DNA of 64,000 nucleotides, from NCBI GenBank assembly GCA_039619475.1, contig CM077115.1:36220083-36284082 (forward strand), given 5' to 3'. Below are positions 1 to 10,629 of this stretch, in pieces. The first letter of the stretch is position 1, and each line of letters opens with the position of its first letter. Made by a program: the position numbers and the translations under genes. This DNA is from Icerya purchasi. Its lineage: Eukaryota; Arthropoda; Insecta; Hemiptera; Monophlebidae. The notes under the pieces were generated by a model. It was given only the letters and a program-made list of their open reading frames with translations, was not told the DNA's origin and did not search any database.

Positions 1-930
1 CCCCCCCATTAACGCTGTATATTCTAGATTTCTATTTAACGCGAGATAAAAAATAATTTTGTTTTTCTTTCTTTTCTTTTGTTTTTGATAATTATGATAA
101 TCTTTATTTTTGCGAAATAAAATATTTAAAATTTTCCTGCAGCTATTTGTTCATATAAAAAAAATGTTATTGTAAAACAAAAAGAACCTTTACTAGCTAG
201 AGCGATGCGCAAATCAACTTTGCTAGGACAGTTTTAGCTACATATATTATATGTCCTTTTCGACAGCGGATATGTATGTTCGCTTTTCAACTCCAATTCC
301 GCCAGAGTTACGTATCTTGTAATCGTAATCATCTTCGGCTGCGCATTCAACTTCAACTCTGCGTGAACGCACAAAGCAACAGAACGTGTCTTTGAACACG
401 GTGCGCATGCGCGCAGCTAACGCCTTTCGGAATTGGGATATATTAAATCACGTATTGTCGGAGATGCACTCCCGACTGTGTCCTCGAACGCGCGGATATA
501 TTTCCCAGCATATATAACTATGTCCGGTTATGCCTAATTTGCACCTTTGTCAAAAGAAATTTCTAGGGTGCTTTTAAAAAGTGTAAAATATTTTACCTGC
601 GGTGACATCATGAGCGAAAGCGTTTTTATTTTCTCGAAATGATTATTGATTTAATAGCATCAGAAAAAAAGCTGTAGGTCTAACATTTTTTTCTAACCCC
701 CATACTAACGGCAGATGTGTTTTATATTCTATAACTATTAAAAATACTATCGATGAACCCTTATATTGTCATGATTCACACGTTTGTCTGAATGAATGTA
801 CCTCTAAGAATCGATTTTTTATACGATAATTTGCCTAAATTAGATTATATACTGTGCTCTGTTACCATAGCTTGGCAATTTGACGGATAATTATTATTTT
901 TATTGTTGAAATCTTTTCAGAAAATCACTA
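1..930. other. No gene seen; locally CpG-rich sequence
   Basis: No coding similarity was found. Between about 240 and 500 the DNA is richer in CpG than its surroundings, with two loosely similar segments (ttttcaactccaattccgcc and cattcaacttcaactctgcg). The window opens with a run of seven C. Confidence 0.4.
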
Positions 931-939
931 TTTTAGATT

Positions 940-1176
940 TTAATTAATTGTAACTGTTTGATTTATCGCTATACAAATATGCAGTCCCACAAGTGTATCA
1001 CTACACACGAACTAACTCGCATATGATCGTACGTATGTTTGCCACATTGCCTTCTATATGACTCTGTTAGCGATTATTTATTTATTATGTATAATATAAT
1101 TTCAGTCGTTGCTTGGCATCGAACTGAGGATTTCCGTGACGGAAGATCGAATGTTCATGGTAAATTGCAACGTGAG
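940..1176 (-). repeat. tRNA-derived SINE-like repeat, copy 1
   Basis: Read on the minus strand, 1,165-1,108 resembles the tRNA-like head of the copy at 11,351-11,428 (the complementary strands share tcgt[tc]gct[tc]gg, atcgaac and cggaag), followed by ataaataaataatcgctaa, a segment with ggcaa..ggcaaac, and atcatatgcgagttagttcg. The same order is found in the copy at 11.35 kb. The head runs directly into the left end of mariner 1 at 1,177. Confidence 0.55.
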
Positions 1177-2384
1177 TACGAGGTCTGTCCGGAAAGTATC
1201 CGGCCTTTCTTTATAGCTCGGAATTCGAACTCATTGAGACCTTCAGGCGAGCATCGCCTTTAAAGTACTCCCCTCGCGAGTTTAAAACCCGCTTCTCCCA
1301 TTTTCGGAAACACTCCTGGAACGCATTTTTTGTTATGGTCATCAGTGAACTTGTCGCATTTTGTTTTATGTCCTCCACATCGCGTCGAATCTTTTTCATT
1401 TCAACAGAATTTTCAGTTTAGGAAAGAGCCAGAAATCACACGGAGCAGTATCCGGACTATAGCATGCCTGCCTAACCTGAACGATGCCGTGTTTTGTTAA
1501 ATAATGTTGAACAAGATGCGACGATTGAGCCGGCGCGTTGTCATGATGGAGCATATCCAAATCACCGTTTTCCCAAAACTTTGGCCGTTCTTCTCACAGC
1601 GTCTCATAACGGTTTTAAAACTGCGAGATAATATTCTTTATTGACAGTTTGACTACTTCTTATAGCATACTATCATGGTGCACAACACCCTTACAACCGA
1701 AAAAGAAAAAAAAAAAAAACAACATTGCTTTCACATTGCTTCTGCTTTGTCTTGCTTTTTTCGCCCTCGGTGAATTTTGATGCTTTCATGTGGACGATTG
1801 ATTTTTGTTTCTGGATTGTATCCATATTATATCCATGTTTCATCGCCGGTTATTATTATTTTTTTTTTTTTTTTTTGGAGAAAATCAGGATTGTTTTTCG
1901 CGGTATTTAAATTATCTTGTGCGACTGTCCACGCGCGAAGGTTTTTCCGTTCTTGTGTGAGCAATCGTGGAACGAATTTCGCAGAATCACGAATCATTCC
2001 TAAATCTTCGTTTAAAATTTTAGAAGTAATAATTTTTGGAATACATCATCAAGCTCTCTGACGGTTAAACGACGATCTTTTTCGATTGCTCCTCGAACTC
2101 GGTCAAAATTTTCCGGTGTTCTTGTTGACGCAGGTATTCCAATACGAGGGTCATTTTCGACCGACTCCCGACTCCCGACCATTTTTAAATCGATTAAACC
2201 ATTCTTTTATTTGTTTCTTACCCACGACTTGGTCTCGAAAAGCTTTTTTAATCATTGGAATTCTGTTGCCGTATGCCCAAGATTAAAGCAAAATTCCAGT
2301 ACGAGGGACATTTTCGAACGACTCCCGACCATTTGTCTTACCCGTATAAGCGACTTTCCGGATATTTTCTGGGCACACCTCGTA
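1177..2384 (-). mobile_element. Mariner-family element 1 (decayed)
   Basis: The ends are related inverted repeats with TA at each outer edge: left tacgaggtctgtccggaaag, right (reversed) tacgaggtgtgcccagaaaa, each continuing to tatccgg. The minus strand carries broken transposase: HHDNAPAQSSH near 1,529-1,555 and YSPDTAPCDFWLF near 1,425-1,470 hold the second and third catalytic Asp, and DIKQNATSSLMTI with ECFRKWEKR forms the C-terminus. Near 2,100-2,190 the N-terminal segment RFKNGRES is recognisable. Multiple stops and frameshifts make it non-functional. A piece of the N-terminal coding region is duplicated near the right end. Confidence 0.85.
1211..2190 (-). pseudogene. Mariner transposase pseudogene
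   Basis: Remains of a DDD-type mariner transposase, minus strand, in several frames. The C-terminal 62 residues are open (1,399-1,211). The middle contains poly-A/poly-T expansions at 1,698-1,718 and 1,857-1,877 that break the frame, and the upstream part reads close to YGYDPET/SSQWK-type mariner sequence only after frameshifts. Confidence 0.75.
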
Positions 2385-2410
2385 TACACGACGCAAGACT
2401 TTTGAAATTG

Positions 2411-2560
2411 ATTGTAAATGTTCGATTTATCGCTATACAAATATGCGCTCCCCCCAGTATATCTGCCTACTACACACGAACTAACTCGCATATGATTGTA
2501 TGCATGTTTGCCATTGTCTTCCGCGTAGCTAATAGACGAATTTTTAGAATCATCGCTACA
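2411..2560 (-). repeat. SINE-like repeat, copy 2 (body fragment)
   Basis: Shares with copy 1 the run atttatcgctatacaaatat and then acacacgaactaactcgca, tatgat and gtttgcca. It lies just right of mariner 1, so near-copies of the same body flank the transposon in the same orientation. The tRNA-like head is not visible here. Confidence 0.6.
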
Positions 2561-2682
2561 TATGCCAGTCATAAAAATAATAGTGTAATACAAGATTTCT
2601 TTATAAGTTTATTACTCTACGTGGTGTAGCGATGAAGCATCAAATAAATTTATTATATTATAGAATCCTTTAACATACTGTT

Positions 2683-3171
2683 TGTTAAAATACAAAAAAA
2701 TGCATTTTTACAAAAAATAAATACCGACACACTTAAAGATTTATTATAAAAATTTAATAAAAATGCACTAAAAAGTAAAAAATCATTACTCCTAATAAGA
2801 AAATATATATCAGAGTGTGATATACCTTTAAGAGCGGTGATATTATCGTAATTCTTATACAACATTAATACCTTAATTAGAGAGTAGGGATATTCATATT
2901 ACATATTAAAATAATTATTAAAAACTGCATTAAATGTTCATTAAATTGTTCCTAGATATTGTAATATGAATTTGATGCCGACTCTAATTAAGGTATCAGT
3001 GTTGTATAAGAATTACGATAATATCACCGCTCTTAAAGGTATATCACACTCTGATATATATTTTCTTATTAGGAGTAATGATTTTTTACTTTTTAGTGCA
3101 TTTTTAAATTTTTATAATAAACCTTCAAGTATCGGTATTTGTTTTTTGTAAAAATGCATTTTATTTTACAA
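2683..3171. repeat. Foldback MITE with about 220-bp arms
   Basis: Left arm about 2,683-2,919 and right arm about 2,955-3,171 are inverted copies of each other. The translated arms give the same peptide on opposite strands (YKNYDNITALKGISHSDIYF, then LIRSNDFLLFSAF), which marks an inverted duplication rather than two genes. The loop is only some 35-40 bp. No transposase is encoded. Confidence 0.85.
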
Positions 3172-4500
3172 TTTTTAGCGTTATACTTGAATTTTTTTCT
3201 TGTTAAAAATTAATTTTTTTCACATTATTCTCCATACTTTATACTTAAAAAAAATCGATTTCTTTATTTTGAACTGCATTTTCACGGTGTAAAAACATCA
3301 AAAGCTACATTTCCATAGTAATTTGGCAAATTGATAGTATTTTAAGTCAATCACCTCCGCATTAAAAAAAAAAAAAACGAAGCTAAAGCTAATCCGACAG
3401 TGAAACCAATCATGAATAAAAAGCATCCAAAAAGCTTCAATTTCCCGCATTATTAAGGATAACTCAAAAACTACTGATCAAATCTTGATCAAATTTAAAC
3501 GGGACAGAAGCACCACCTTTCAAATAAAAAAAGAATCATCAAAATCGGTTCACCTAGAAAAAAGTTCTGAGGTAACACACATAAAAAAAAAAAAAAAACA
3601 GTCAAACTGAGAACTTCCTCCTTTTATTGCAGTCGGTTAAAAATAAGTTATAACATAAACGATTATCGTATACTACTTAGAAACGTTTTCGGACATAGAT
3701 GATCAGCTAAAATTTATAAAATAACAACAGTATGTGTTCAGAGCAAATTCTAAATCATACTGAGGTCAATATAAAAAACAGAAAAGTATTTATTTTGTTA
3801 TGTTCCACTTATTTTCCCTATAGGTAAAATGAACGGACCACAACCTATTTTTTTTTTTATGTCAATCCGCCATCAACGGAAATAATTGACTATATTAATT
3901 ACATATATTGACTCTTTTTGACAATTATAAACGCTACGAATACTTATTCTAACAACTGTTTCCTTTTTTTTTATTTTATTCGCGACAAGACTAGATTGCG
4001 CCAGGCGAGGGCCCTCTAAAGACGTTGAACACACACTCACACTCACATCGGTCGCACCGCATAATTAACACGAACAAACTGGCTGTAATACAGTTAACAA
4101 AGAATGAATAAATACTTAAAAAAGCCGAAAAACTTGAGCTTCGAATCGTCCTTTGTGTTCCTGTTTCTGTTGAGTGATTGCTACGACTGAACTGCTCGAA
4201 AAACCAGGCCGACTACCGCTTCCTTTCGCTTCGTGGTGAATTCAGGAAAACGTTTCTTCACAATTATCGCAATGAAATTGGTTACTGTTACGGAATTCTA
4301 CATTTAAGCGCAGAGAATTCTCCTTCTACTCGCAGGTGATTCATATCCTATTCGCGCTCTTAAGTTAAGCAATTACTAACAAAAATATATGTTAATTCGC
4401 AATACGATTTTAAGAAAAATATAATTCGCTAATTTTTTTACTTTCCGTTGACGTGATGACAACGTCAACTCGCTTGATCTAGCCAAACGTGTCTCTCCGC
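3172..4500. other. No gene; an unplaced repeat fragment at about 3,450-3,650
   Basis: Apart from poly-A tracts, the segment from about 3,450 to 3,650 (…atcaaaatcggttcacctag… then cagtcggttaaaaa) looks like the end of a dispersed element seen in other arthropods, but this is from memory of the pattern and the class is not assigned. The rest shows nothing recognisable. Confidence 0.3.
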
Positions 4501-4517
4501 AAGACCTGTATGTATCA

Positions 4518-4783
4518 TGTCAGAAAACAAGGAGATCTGCCCGATCTAAAAACGATCAGAGCAGAATGTGCTCCGCGATAAGCGCTGATTTTACTACCGC
4601 CGCTATAAATACAAAAGATGTACCACCGATCGTAATCGCCGTCATTTGTTTAAATTCGGGATACTTATCTCTGCTCTACCGTCGTCGAGTCAGAGCACAG
4701 CCATTAGCAGTTCGGTATTAGCTTGCCTTATCATTTATTATTATTATTATTAATGTTATAAATGTCTGCGTGTGTACCTGACA
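4518..4783 (+). repeat. Possible solo LTR or isolated promoter
   Basis: The stretch begins TGTCAGAAAAC and ends GTACCTGACA, that is TGTCAG...CTGACA, short inverted ends typical of BEL/Pao-type LTRs. It contains a TATA box (TATAAAT, 4,604-4,610). No target duplication and no retroviral coding sequence is visible beside it, so it may be only a chance TG..CA pair around a promoter-like segment. Confidence 0.25.
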
Positions 4784-5290
4784 GGTTCACGACATTATAT
4801 AGTTCAAATAACCAAATTGTAAAGTCGATATAAAGACAAACCATAGAGGCGGGAATTTCATTACAAATGTTAAAGGTGGAGAGAAATGTTTACAATATTA
4901 AAAGCGGCAAAATGTTTACAAGATAAACTTTAAATGTTAAGAAAGGAGATAAAATAATATACATAAACTAAGATAAATAAATAAATTTGTTATACCTGTA
5001 TTTGTTACAATTATATGTTTTTTTGAATTTATTACGTTTTTGGTTTTTCTCTTTTAAGATAAATTTATTTTTGATTACGCTAATGTCTAGTAGATGATAC
5101 GGTCTTTGATTTACCGAACTTGCCGTGTTCGAGGTTCAGGTTCGTTTGTTGTTTTTTCTTTTTTCTTTTGGGGCGTGTCAATACTAGGGACATTGGCCCA
5201 GCGCGAATAAAATTTGAAATTTTTAAAAGTTTAAATACGCGGCCACGGAGTATCGGTGGGTATTGGGCTTTACCTGGACGAAACACCACT
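4784..5290. other. No gene seen
   Basis: AT-rich DNA without recognisable coding sequence or repeat. A 69-codon minus-strand open frame at 5,289-5,080 has no family resemblance. Confidence 0.3.
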
Positions 5291-5298
5291 GTCTAACC

Positions 5299-5613
5299 CA
5301 TAGGCGTACCGATGGGGGGGATTTGGGGGTTCAAACCCCTGTCGAAATGAATTTTTATATTGCTGTATTGTCACTTTAGGCCCGTAAGATGTCTTGGTAC
5401 CAGGTATTCTGACAGTACAACTAACTGTGTATTAGTGTAAATTATTCTCAAAATGAAAAAGGAACAGAAGTAATCCTAATCCTTACGCATTTAGAACTAT
5501 TGTACAAGAGATTATTAATAAAATATAATTACTAAGTAAAATCCTTTTATCTGTCAAGTGTTTTTTTTTTTTAAATACCTCCATCCCGAAAAACTGGCCT
5601 GGATACGCCTACG
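5299..5613. mobile_element. Non-autonomous hAT element with 8-bp target duplication
   Basis: Starts CATAGGCGTACC and ends GGATACGCCTACG, which are inverted matches of each other. Both sides carry the exact 8-bp duplication GTCTAACC (5,291-5,298 and 5,614-5,621), the duplication length of hAT transposons. Just inside the left end is a G-run/C-run foldback (gatggggggg...ggggttcaaacccc). The interior codes for nothing. Confidence 0.85.
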
Positions 5614-5626
5614 GTCTAACCACTAT

Positions 5627-5903
5627 GTCACGGTAGCCGAGTGGTTCTTAAATTTAATTCCTCTCTACTAAATATATGTACCTAAGTCTCTCTTTAGTTG
5701 TACTGCTCGATTCCGAGCGTCGTGACTACCTACTTGTACATTCTAGTTGTACATACATAGGCATAGTGTTCATGGCAATTGCTATATACTACGCGAGTGT
5801 ACACGCAATACTACACTGAGAACTGATTGTAAATATTTGATTTATTCATACACAAACGCAGAGTTCTAAGTGTATCTTGTCTGTGTACACTAATTAGCGC
5901 ACA
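5627..5903 (+). repeat. SINE-like repeat, copy 3, left part (split by mariner 2)
   Basis: Starts GTCACGGTAGCCGAGTGG, which contains a good RNA polymerase III A box, and a B-box-like ctcgattccgagcg lies about 80 bp on, followed by cgtcgtgac that can pair with the start. The body then shares gtgtacac[ac]cgcaa.actaca and ctaat.agcgcacata with copy 1 and the 11.35-kb copy. It stops at the mariner 2 insertion and resumes at 6,840. Confidence 0.55.
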
Positions 5904-6839
5904 TACGAGGGTGGTTCAAATATAAACCGGAATTTCGTCATACAAATTTTTATTCTATACTTACAGTGCTCATATTTTTTACAATTTTTCGAGATAACCC
6001 CACTCGCACGCTACGCACTTTTTCCACCTCTCCGGCAATTTTTTTATTCCTTTTTCGTAAAAATCTCGCGGCTTGTCACATAGCCATTTGCGCACGAACG
6101 ATTCCACCTCATCGTTGCTGTCGAAACGTTGTCCACCAAGTGCTTCTTTCAACGAGCCAAACAAATAATAATCACAAGGCGACAAAATCCGGACTGTAAG
6201 GAGGATGTTCAAGTGTTTCCCAGCCCAATTCGGCCAATGTCTTCATCGTGAGCGTACAAACTTCCCAACGAGTGAATTTCTGTTCAAAATTTAGAAGTCT
6301 TGGCACCCATCTGGCTGCAATTTTACGATAACCTAGCCGATCATGAATTATTGTCTCAATACTACCTATGCTGATGCCCAATTCGTCGGTCATATCGCGT
6401 ACACGGACGCGTCGGTCAGCCAAAATGAGTTGTTCGATGGCTTTGACGTGTTCATCTGTAATGCTGGTTTTTGGGCGCCGCGCATGTGCTATGTTTGACA
6501 GCACTTCACGTCCTTTTCGAAACGCGGAACACCACTCGTACACTTGAGTTTTGGAGAGACACTCATCCCCGAACTGTTCGCGTAATTTTCGGTAAATTTC
6601 CATGGATTTTACGTCGTCTTTGACTAAAAAACGAATAATGATGCGTTGCGCAACAGACACTGGTACTTCTTTTTCACTCATGGCTCTAACTACACTAAAA
6701 AGTGAGGTTACGCGGTTCTAATTGCTCTGCACGCTTCGTAACGAACCGCGGTCTAACTGCCAGGGCAACCACTTTTTCCACAACAAATTTTTCGCGCGTT
6801 TATTTAAAAATTCCGGTTTATATTTGAACCATCCTTGTA
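5904..6839 (-). mobile_element. Mariner-family element 2, internally deleted, nested in a SINE
   Basis: Inverted ends: left cgagggtggttcaaatataa, right (reversed) caaggatggttcaaatataa, both continuing to accggaatt, with TA at both outer edges. At 936 bp it is shorter than the usual 1.3 kb. It interrupts the SINE body of copy 3, whose two halves rejoin across it, so the insertion is younger than the SINE. Confidence 0.92.
5979..6681 (-). pseudogene. Mariner transposase, DNA-binding half kept, catalytic core deleted
   Basis: The minus-strand frame from 6,681 starts MSEKEVPVSVAQRIIIRFLV and holds the paired helix-turn-helix region (YRKLREQFGDECLSKTQVYE, then DRRVRVRDMTDELGISIGSI) for about 135 residues. 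It then jumps straight to ELGWETLEHPPYSPDF, so the stretch with the first two catalytic Asp is missing. A frameshift near 6,175-6,210 moves the rest (PCDYYLFGSLKEALGGQRFD..., ending ERWKKCVACEWGYLEKL) to another frame. The 169-residue product could still bind transposon ends but cannot transpose. Confidence 0.88.
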
Positions 6840-6900
6840 CAATGGTATATGTGGTGGTTTGCCATTATGATTCTATTAGCAGTTATTTAATTTAATATTT
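6840..6900 (+). repeat. SINE-like repeat, copy 3, right part
   Basis: Reads tggtatatgtggtggtttgc, then attctattagcagttattta, which continues the SINE body broken at 5,903; in the 11.35-kb copy the equivalent complementary run is ggcaaaccaccacgtacaac and aataatcgctaatagt. Confidence 0.6.
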
Positions 6901-7014
6901 ATGCGAATTCAAGACTTAAAGGAATGGAAACTAAGCGCTCTATATGTACCTAAATGGTAAAAACATATTTAATTTCAGAGAAATACGGCAAAGACATTGT
7001 TATAAAGATTAATT

Positions 7015-7831
7015 CTTCTCCGAATCCTTTCGCCTCCCATCTTTCTGTTCTATTTTTACGGCCGAATTGATGGCTATCCTTCGTGCGATCATACATATCT
7101 CGTCCAAACGTTCGTCCTCCGACTATCTAATCATTTCTGACTCCATGGGTGCGCTCCAGGCTATCAGTTCACCGCTTCCTCCTCGCTCTTCTGACTTCTT
7201 CATTCTTCGTATACGAACTCTCATTTATAATCTTTCTTTCCATCACTCTGTACACATTGACTTACTGTGGGTTCCTGGTCACAGAGGCATCGAGGGTAAT
7301 GAAATGGCGGATGCTTTGGCTCAGGTTGCTGTTCGTTCTCGCTTCTATTTTAAAAAAATCCCGGCTGTTAATCTATTACCCCTAATTAAGAAGCTTCACT
7401 TCAGATTTTGGTCGGATGTGTACCCTTCTTCTTTTACCAACAATCGTTCCTTCTACCTTTCAATCCAACCTACACTTCTTTCTCATCCATGGTTCTCGAA
7501 GTTTCCCTCTCTTCCACGATTTATAATTTCCTCTATTGTCCGCCTGCGCTTTAATCACACACTGTTTACCTCTTCACGCTATCGTTTCTCTTTGCTTCCC
7601 TCTCCTCATTGTCCGTTGCATCCAGATGAAGCAGTTGTCTGTGATGCTGATCACATTTTCTTCGAGTGCTCTGCTCTTGCTGCGGAGCGTTCTCTTTTCT
7701 ATCTTCACCTTATAAAGCTGGGGCTTCCCACTCCTTACTGTGCGTCTTACATCTTGTCCCTTCCTTCCCAGTCTGTTGTTCTTGTCCTTGGTTCCTTTAT
7801 TTCAGCTGTCTCCAATCGAATTAGGTTCTAG
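7015..7831 (+). pseudogene. LINE reverse-transcriptase polyprotein fragment (RNase H domain and C-terminus)
   Basis: The frame is open from the truncation point to TAG at 7,831: SIFTAELMAILRAI, then YLIISDSMGALQAIS and LLWVPGHRGIEGNEMADALA. The E (TAELMA), D (SDSMGAL) and D (NEMADALA) are RNase H catalytic positions; the first Asp has been lost with the truncated front. The C-terminal part has a Cys/His cluster (CPLHPDEAVVCDADHIFFEC). It is an uninterrupted reading frame of over 250 codons, suggesting a fairly recent insertion, but RT and endonuclease are absent. Confidence 0.88.
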
Positions 7832-7896
7832 TTAGTTGTTTCTTCTTCCCATTGTGTCTGGGCAATGGTCCATAGTTGATGTGCCAAAAAAAAAAA
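7015..7896 (+). mobile_element. 5'-truncated LINE with RNase H end
   Basis: Flanked by the 11-bp direct repeat AAAGATTAATT (7,004-7,014 and 7,897-7,907) and ending in a poly-A run after ...gatgtgcc, as expected for target-primed insertion of a 5'-truncated non-LTR retrotransposon. Its tail segment ctgggcaatg is shared with the LINE at 59.66-60.94 kb, so both probably belong to one family. Confidence 0.9.
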
Positions 7897-7907
7897 AAAG
7901 ATTAATT

Positions 7908-10260
7908 ATAAATAATTAAGCTCCTATGAACACGACTAGTTTCAGGTTTAATTTTATACAGCGAGTAGTGGAATGTTTAAGAAGTTTAACTCTAATGAAA
8001 ACTTTAATATGTTCTGAGAAGAAGAAAAAAATATGTATTTTTATTTACGAAATCAACACCTTACTAAGATTATAATCAATTTTTGAGCATTTCTGGTGTA
8101 CTGTTAAAAATTTGCCAGAGTGTCTAAAAATGTTTTGACTAATTTTTTTTGTGTTTGCAGGCATACTGTTGCGTTCGTCGGTTTATGGCGTAAAAAGAAA
8201 ATTTTCGGTCGTAGGGTTTGAACGAAAGGTTCTAAAAGTTACTCACCTATGGTGTATCAAATGTAGCGTTGCATTTTTCGTTTTATCGCAGAGAAAAGAA
8301 TGTCCTACAACGAGTGGGGTGGATGAACGGCAGTGAAATGGAGAGGAAGCGCTCAGGGCAGACGGGATAGATTGTAGACTAGAGTTAGAAACACGTATGA
8401 GATCGGAACTAGGGTTAAATATTAAGAATCGAAGCATTTACCAGAGAACGGAACAGAGAGTCCGATTTGTTTTAGATAGATTCCACCGAATAGAATGAAG
8501 AGGCCTGAAATAATTAGAGGAAGGAAGATTCAGAGGCGGTTATTGGAAACATGATCATTACCGTAGAAACCATGGGAAAAAGAAAAAGACAAATCGAGGC
8601 AGTTGAAGATAGGTGGCCGTAAGGATGATCGAATTATTATTATTATCATCGGCGAGGACATAATTCTCGAGGAGGATAGTGTGCCACTGATGTTACAGAT
8701 TTGCACCACAACCCCACGAGAATATTGAAGAAGGAAGTAAGAATAAAAATGACGAATGTATTAGGAGGAACATAAATGAAAATCAATTTAAAAAGACAAG
8801 CAATGTTACAAGAGATAGAGGTGCGAACCAACTGAAGTTGGTTAGGATAGGCAGAAAAATTTAGAGAAACATCGTAAGCAAAAAAAAGGAAATGCCATTT
8901 CTCACTAGAACAGCAGATCATCCGGCATTATGATCGCATCTGACCAGCCTGATACCTCTAATGTTAAAGTTTGTACGTAACCGAAGTCGAAATTTCCGAG
9001 ATGATTAGTGCAATATCGATATTGTGAAGGTATAACATAATAAACCCTTCAATAAATTTCTATTAATCCTGAGACTACGGCAATTTCATTATAATACTTA
9101 TCGAATGCGGTGAGCATAATGCAATGCCGGCAGGATTAGAGTAAGGAAAAGTGAAAACAATATGAAAGAAAAGTTCGACACTTACGAAGTAGCGAAAGGT
9201 AGAGAGAACACGAAGTGAAATGAAAAGTAATGACATTAAAAAAAAAAAAAAAATGAAAAAACCAGGTAAGGTAAAAATGAAAAAAGAACTTTAAAAATTG
9301 AAGAATAGAAAAAGATAAGTCGGGGCTAGTGAGTTAGAGACTGACGAGGTAGAGAACGAAAGGGGTGTAGTGCATTATCGTCAGCCAAGATTAAAAAAGA
9401 TGTAGGAGAAAAGTATCAAAAACATCATTAAAGACAGTACAGTGCCAACATCCATTGAGTTGTAGCTAATAAAGATGATCAACATGGTGCTACAAATAAT
9501 TCATATTTTTGCATGACCTGGAATTATACAAATTTTGAACACTTATTTTTTTTATTATTCAGGTAAAGCCATTAATTAAATTAACTTCCTATATTATTTA
9601 TCATCAGATATAGCGATTCTTGTCGTAAATTAAAATTTTTCTTTTTCTCCTTAAGGCTTGTCTATCATTCTTCAGCTTTCGCTTTAGAGTTCACGTTTGT
9701 TTATTTAATACCCTGCTTTTTTTTTTTTTCGCTTTTATCCTTAAATTATTAAGATGAAATTTTGTATCATCTTCTTTTTTTTCCCATGTTCGTCCAAGTT
9801 TGTTTATACTTTATTATTCTTTCTTCAATATTTGTAGCATGGTTTGAATTAAAGTTTAAAGTTTAGTTCGAACGTTAGCGTCCCTACAAACGGAGTATCG
9901 ATTTTGAAGAGACCATAGTGTTGGTTTTCGGAAAATGGCTTGCGTGTGTCGAATTTGTGTGGAAAAACTTGTCAATTTTTGTTTTTAATTTTTATCTTCA
10001 CCTTAAAATGCTTTTAAGGTTATCTCGACGATTCGTTAAGATCAGTTGCGTCGTCTAATGCCCGTTTGAACAGTATTTTCCTTGCGATTTCTGAAAGTCT
10101 CAACGGGACGTGTATGTAATATGCTTGTTTCGTTATTTTTTTCTTTTTTTTGTGTGACCTCAAAAGGGTTGAGGGTGGTCCGTATGAATTAAGTATTGTT
10201 CAGCCTGATTTTATAATATTTACGAAAGCATCGCATAATAATTACTGGCGCGTAATTATT
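7908..10260. other. No confident gene; purine-rich plus strand at about 8.3-9.45 kb
   Basis: The plus strand between about 8,330 and 9,450 is strikingly purine-rich (aggaaggaag, ggagaggaag and similar) and short frames such as MRSELGLNIKNRSIYQRTEQ are broken by stops. This looks like a decayed coding strand of a retroelement, yet no RT motif is seen, so the class is open. The flanks (7.9-8.3 and 9.45-10.26 kb) are plain AT-rich DNA. Confidence 0.3.
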
Positions 10261-10311
10261 TCGGTTTATCTCAACAATTCAGAAGTAAGATAATCCGGTA
10301 GCGTAAGAGCA

Positions 10312-10617
10312 ATGGCAACGATCAAGAGAGGCCCGCGAACCGCGATATATTTCTGCACGAACATTTTGACATTTTCGCTTATCGGAATAGCGGAGTTAAC
10401 TTCAGCGCTAAATAATATTTTTACGCGTTTAGCATCGATAAAGACACTGGGAGCACGCGAAAGCGACGGCATTTTATTTAGTGGAGAGGACCGTAATGAC
10501 TCGAGTAGTCTGTTGACCGAGCCACGAGAGCTAAATTTAGTGAATGATAAGTTACAAGGAGCCGTGTCCGATTGGTTTTTCAGTTCGCAAAGGGATTCAA
10601 ATAGTATTATTTGGTAA
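10312..10617 (+). other. Open frame with a signal-like N-terminus, status unknown
   Basis: A 101-codon frame starts at ATG with a fair context (gagcaATGG) and begins MATIKRGPRTAIYFCTNILT, continuing with a hydrophobic run FSLIGIAELTSA that resembles a signal peptide. The opposite strand is also open over almost the same stretch (10,667-10,266). The DNA is more GC- and CpG-rich than its surroundings. No family is recognised and either strand, or neither, could be coding. Confidence 0.15.
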
Positions 10618-10629
10618 AAGCTTCGTCGA

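Noticed and set aside
2653..3151. Two homologous small genes on opposite strands
   Set aside because: They are the arms of one foldback element with a short loop.
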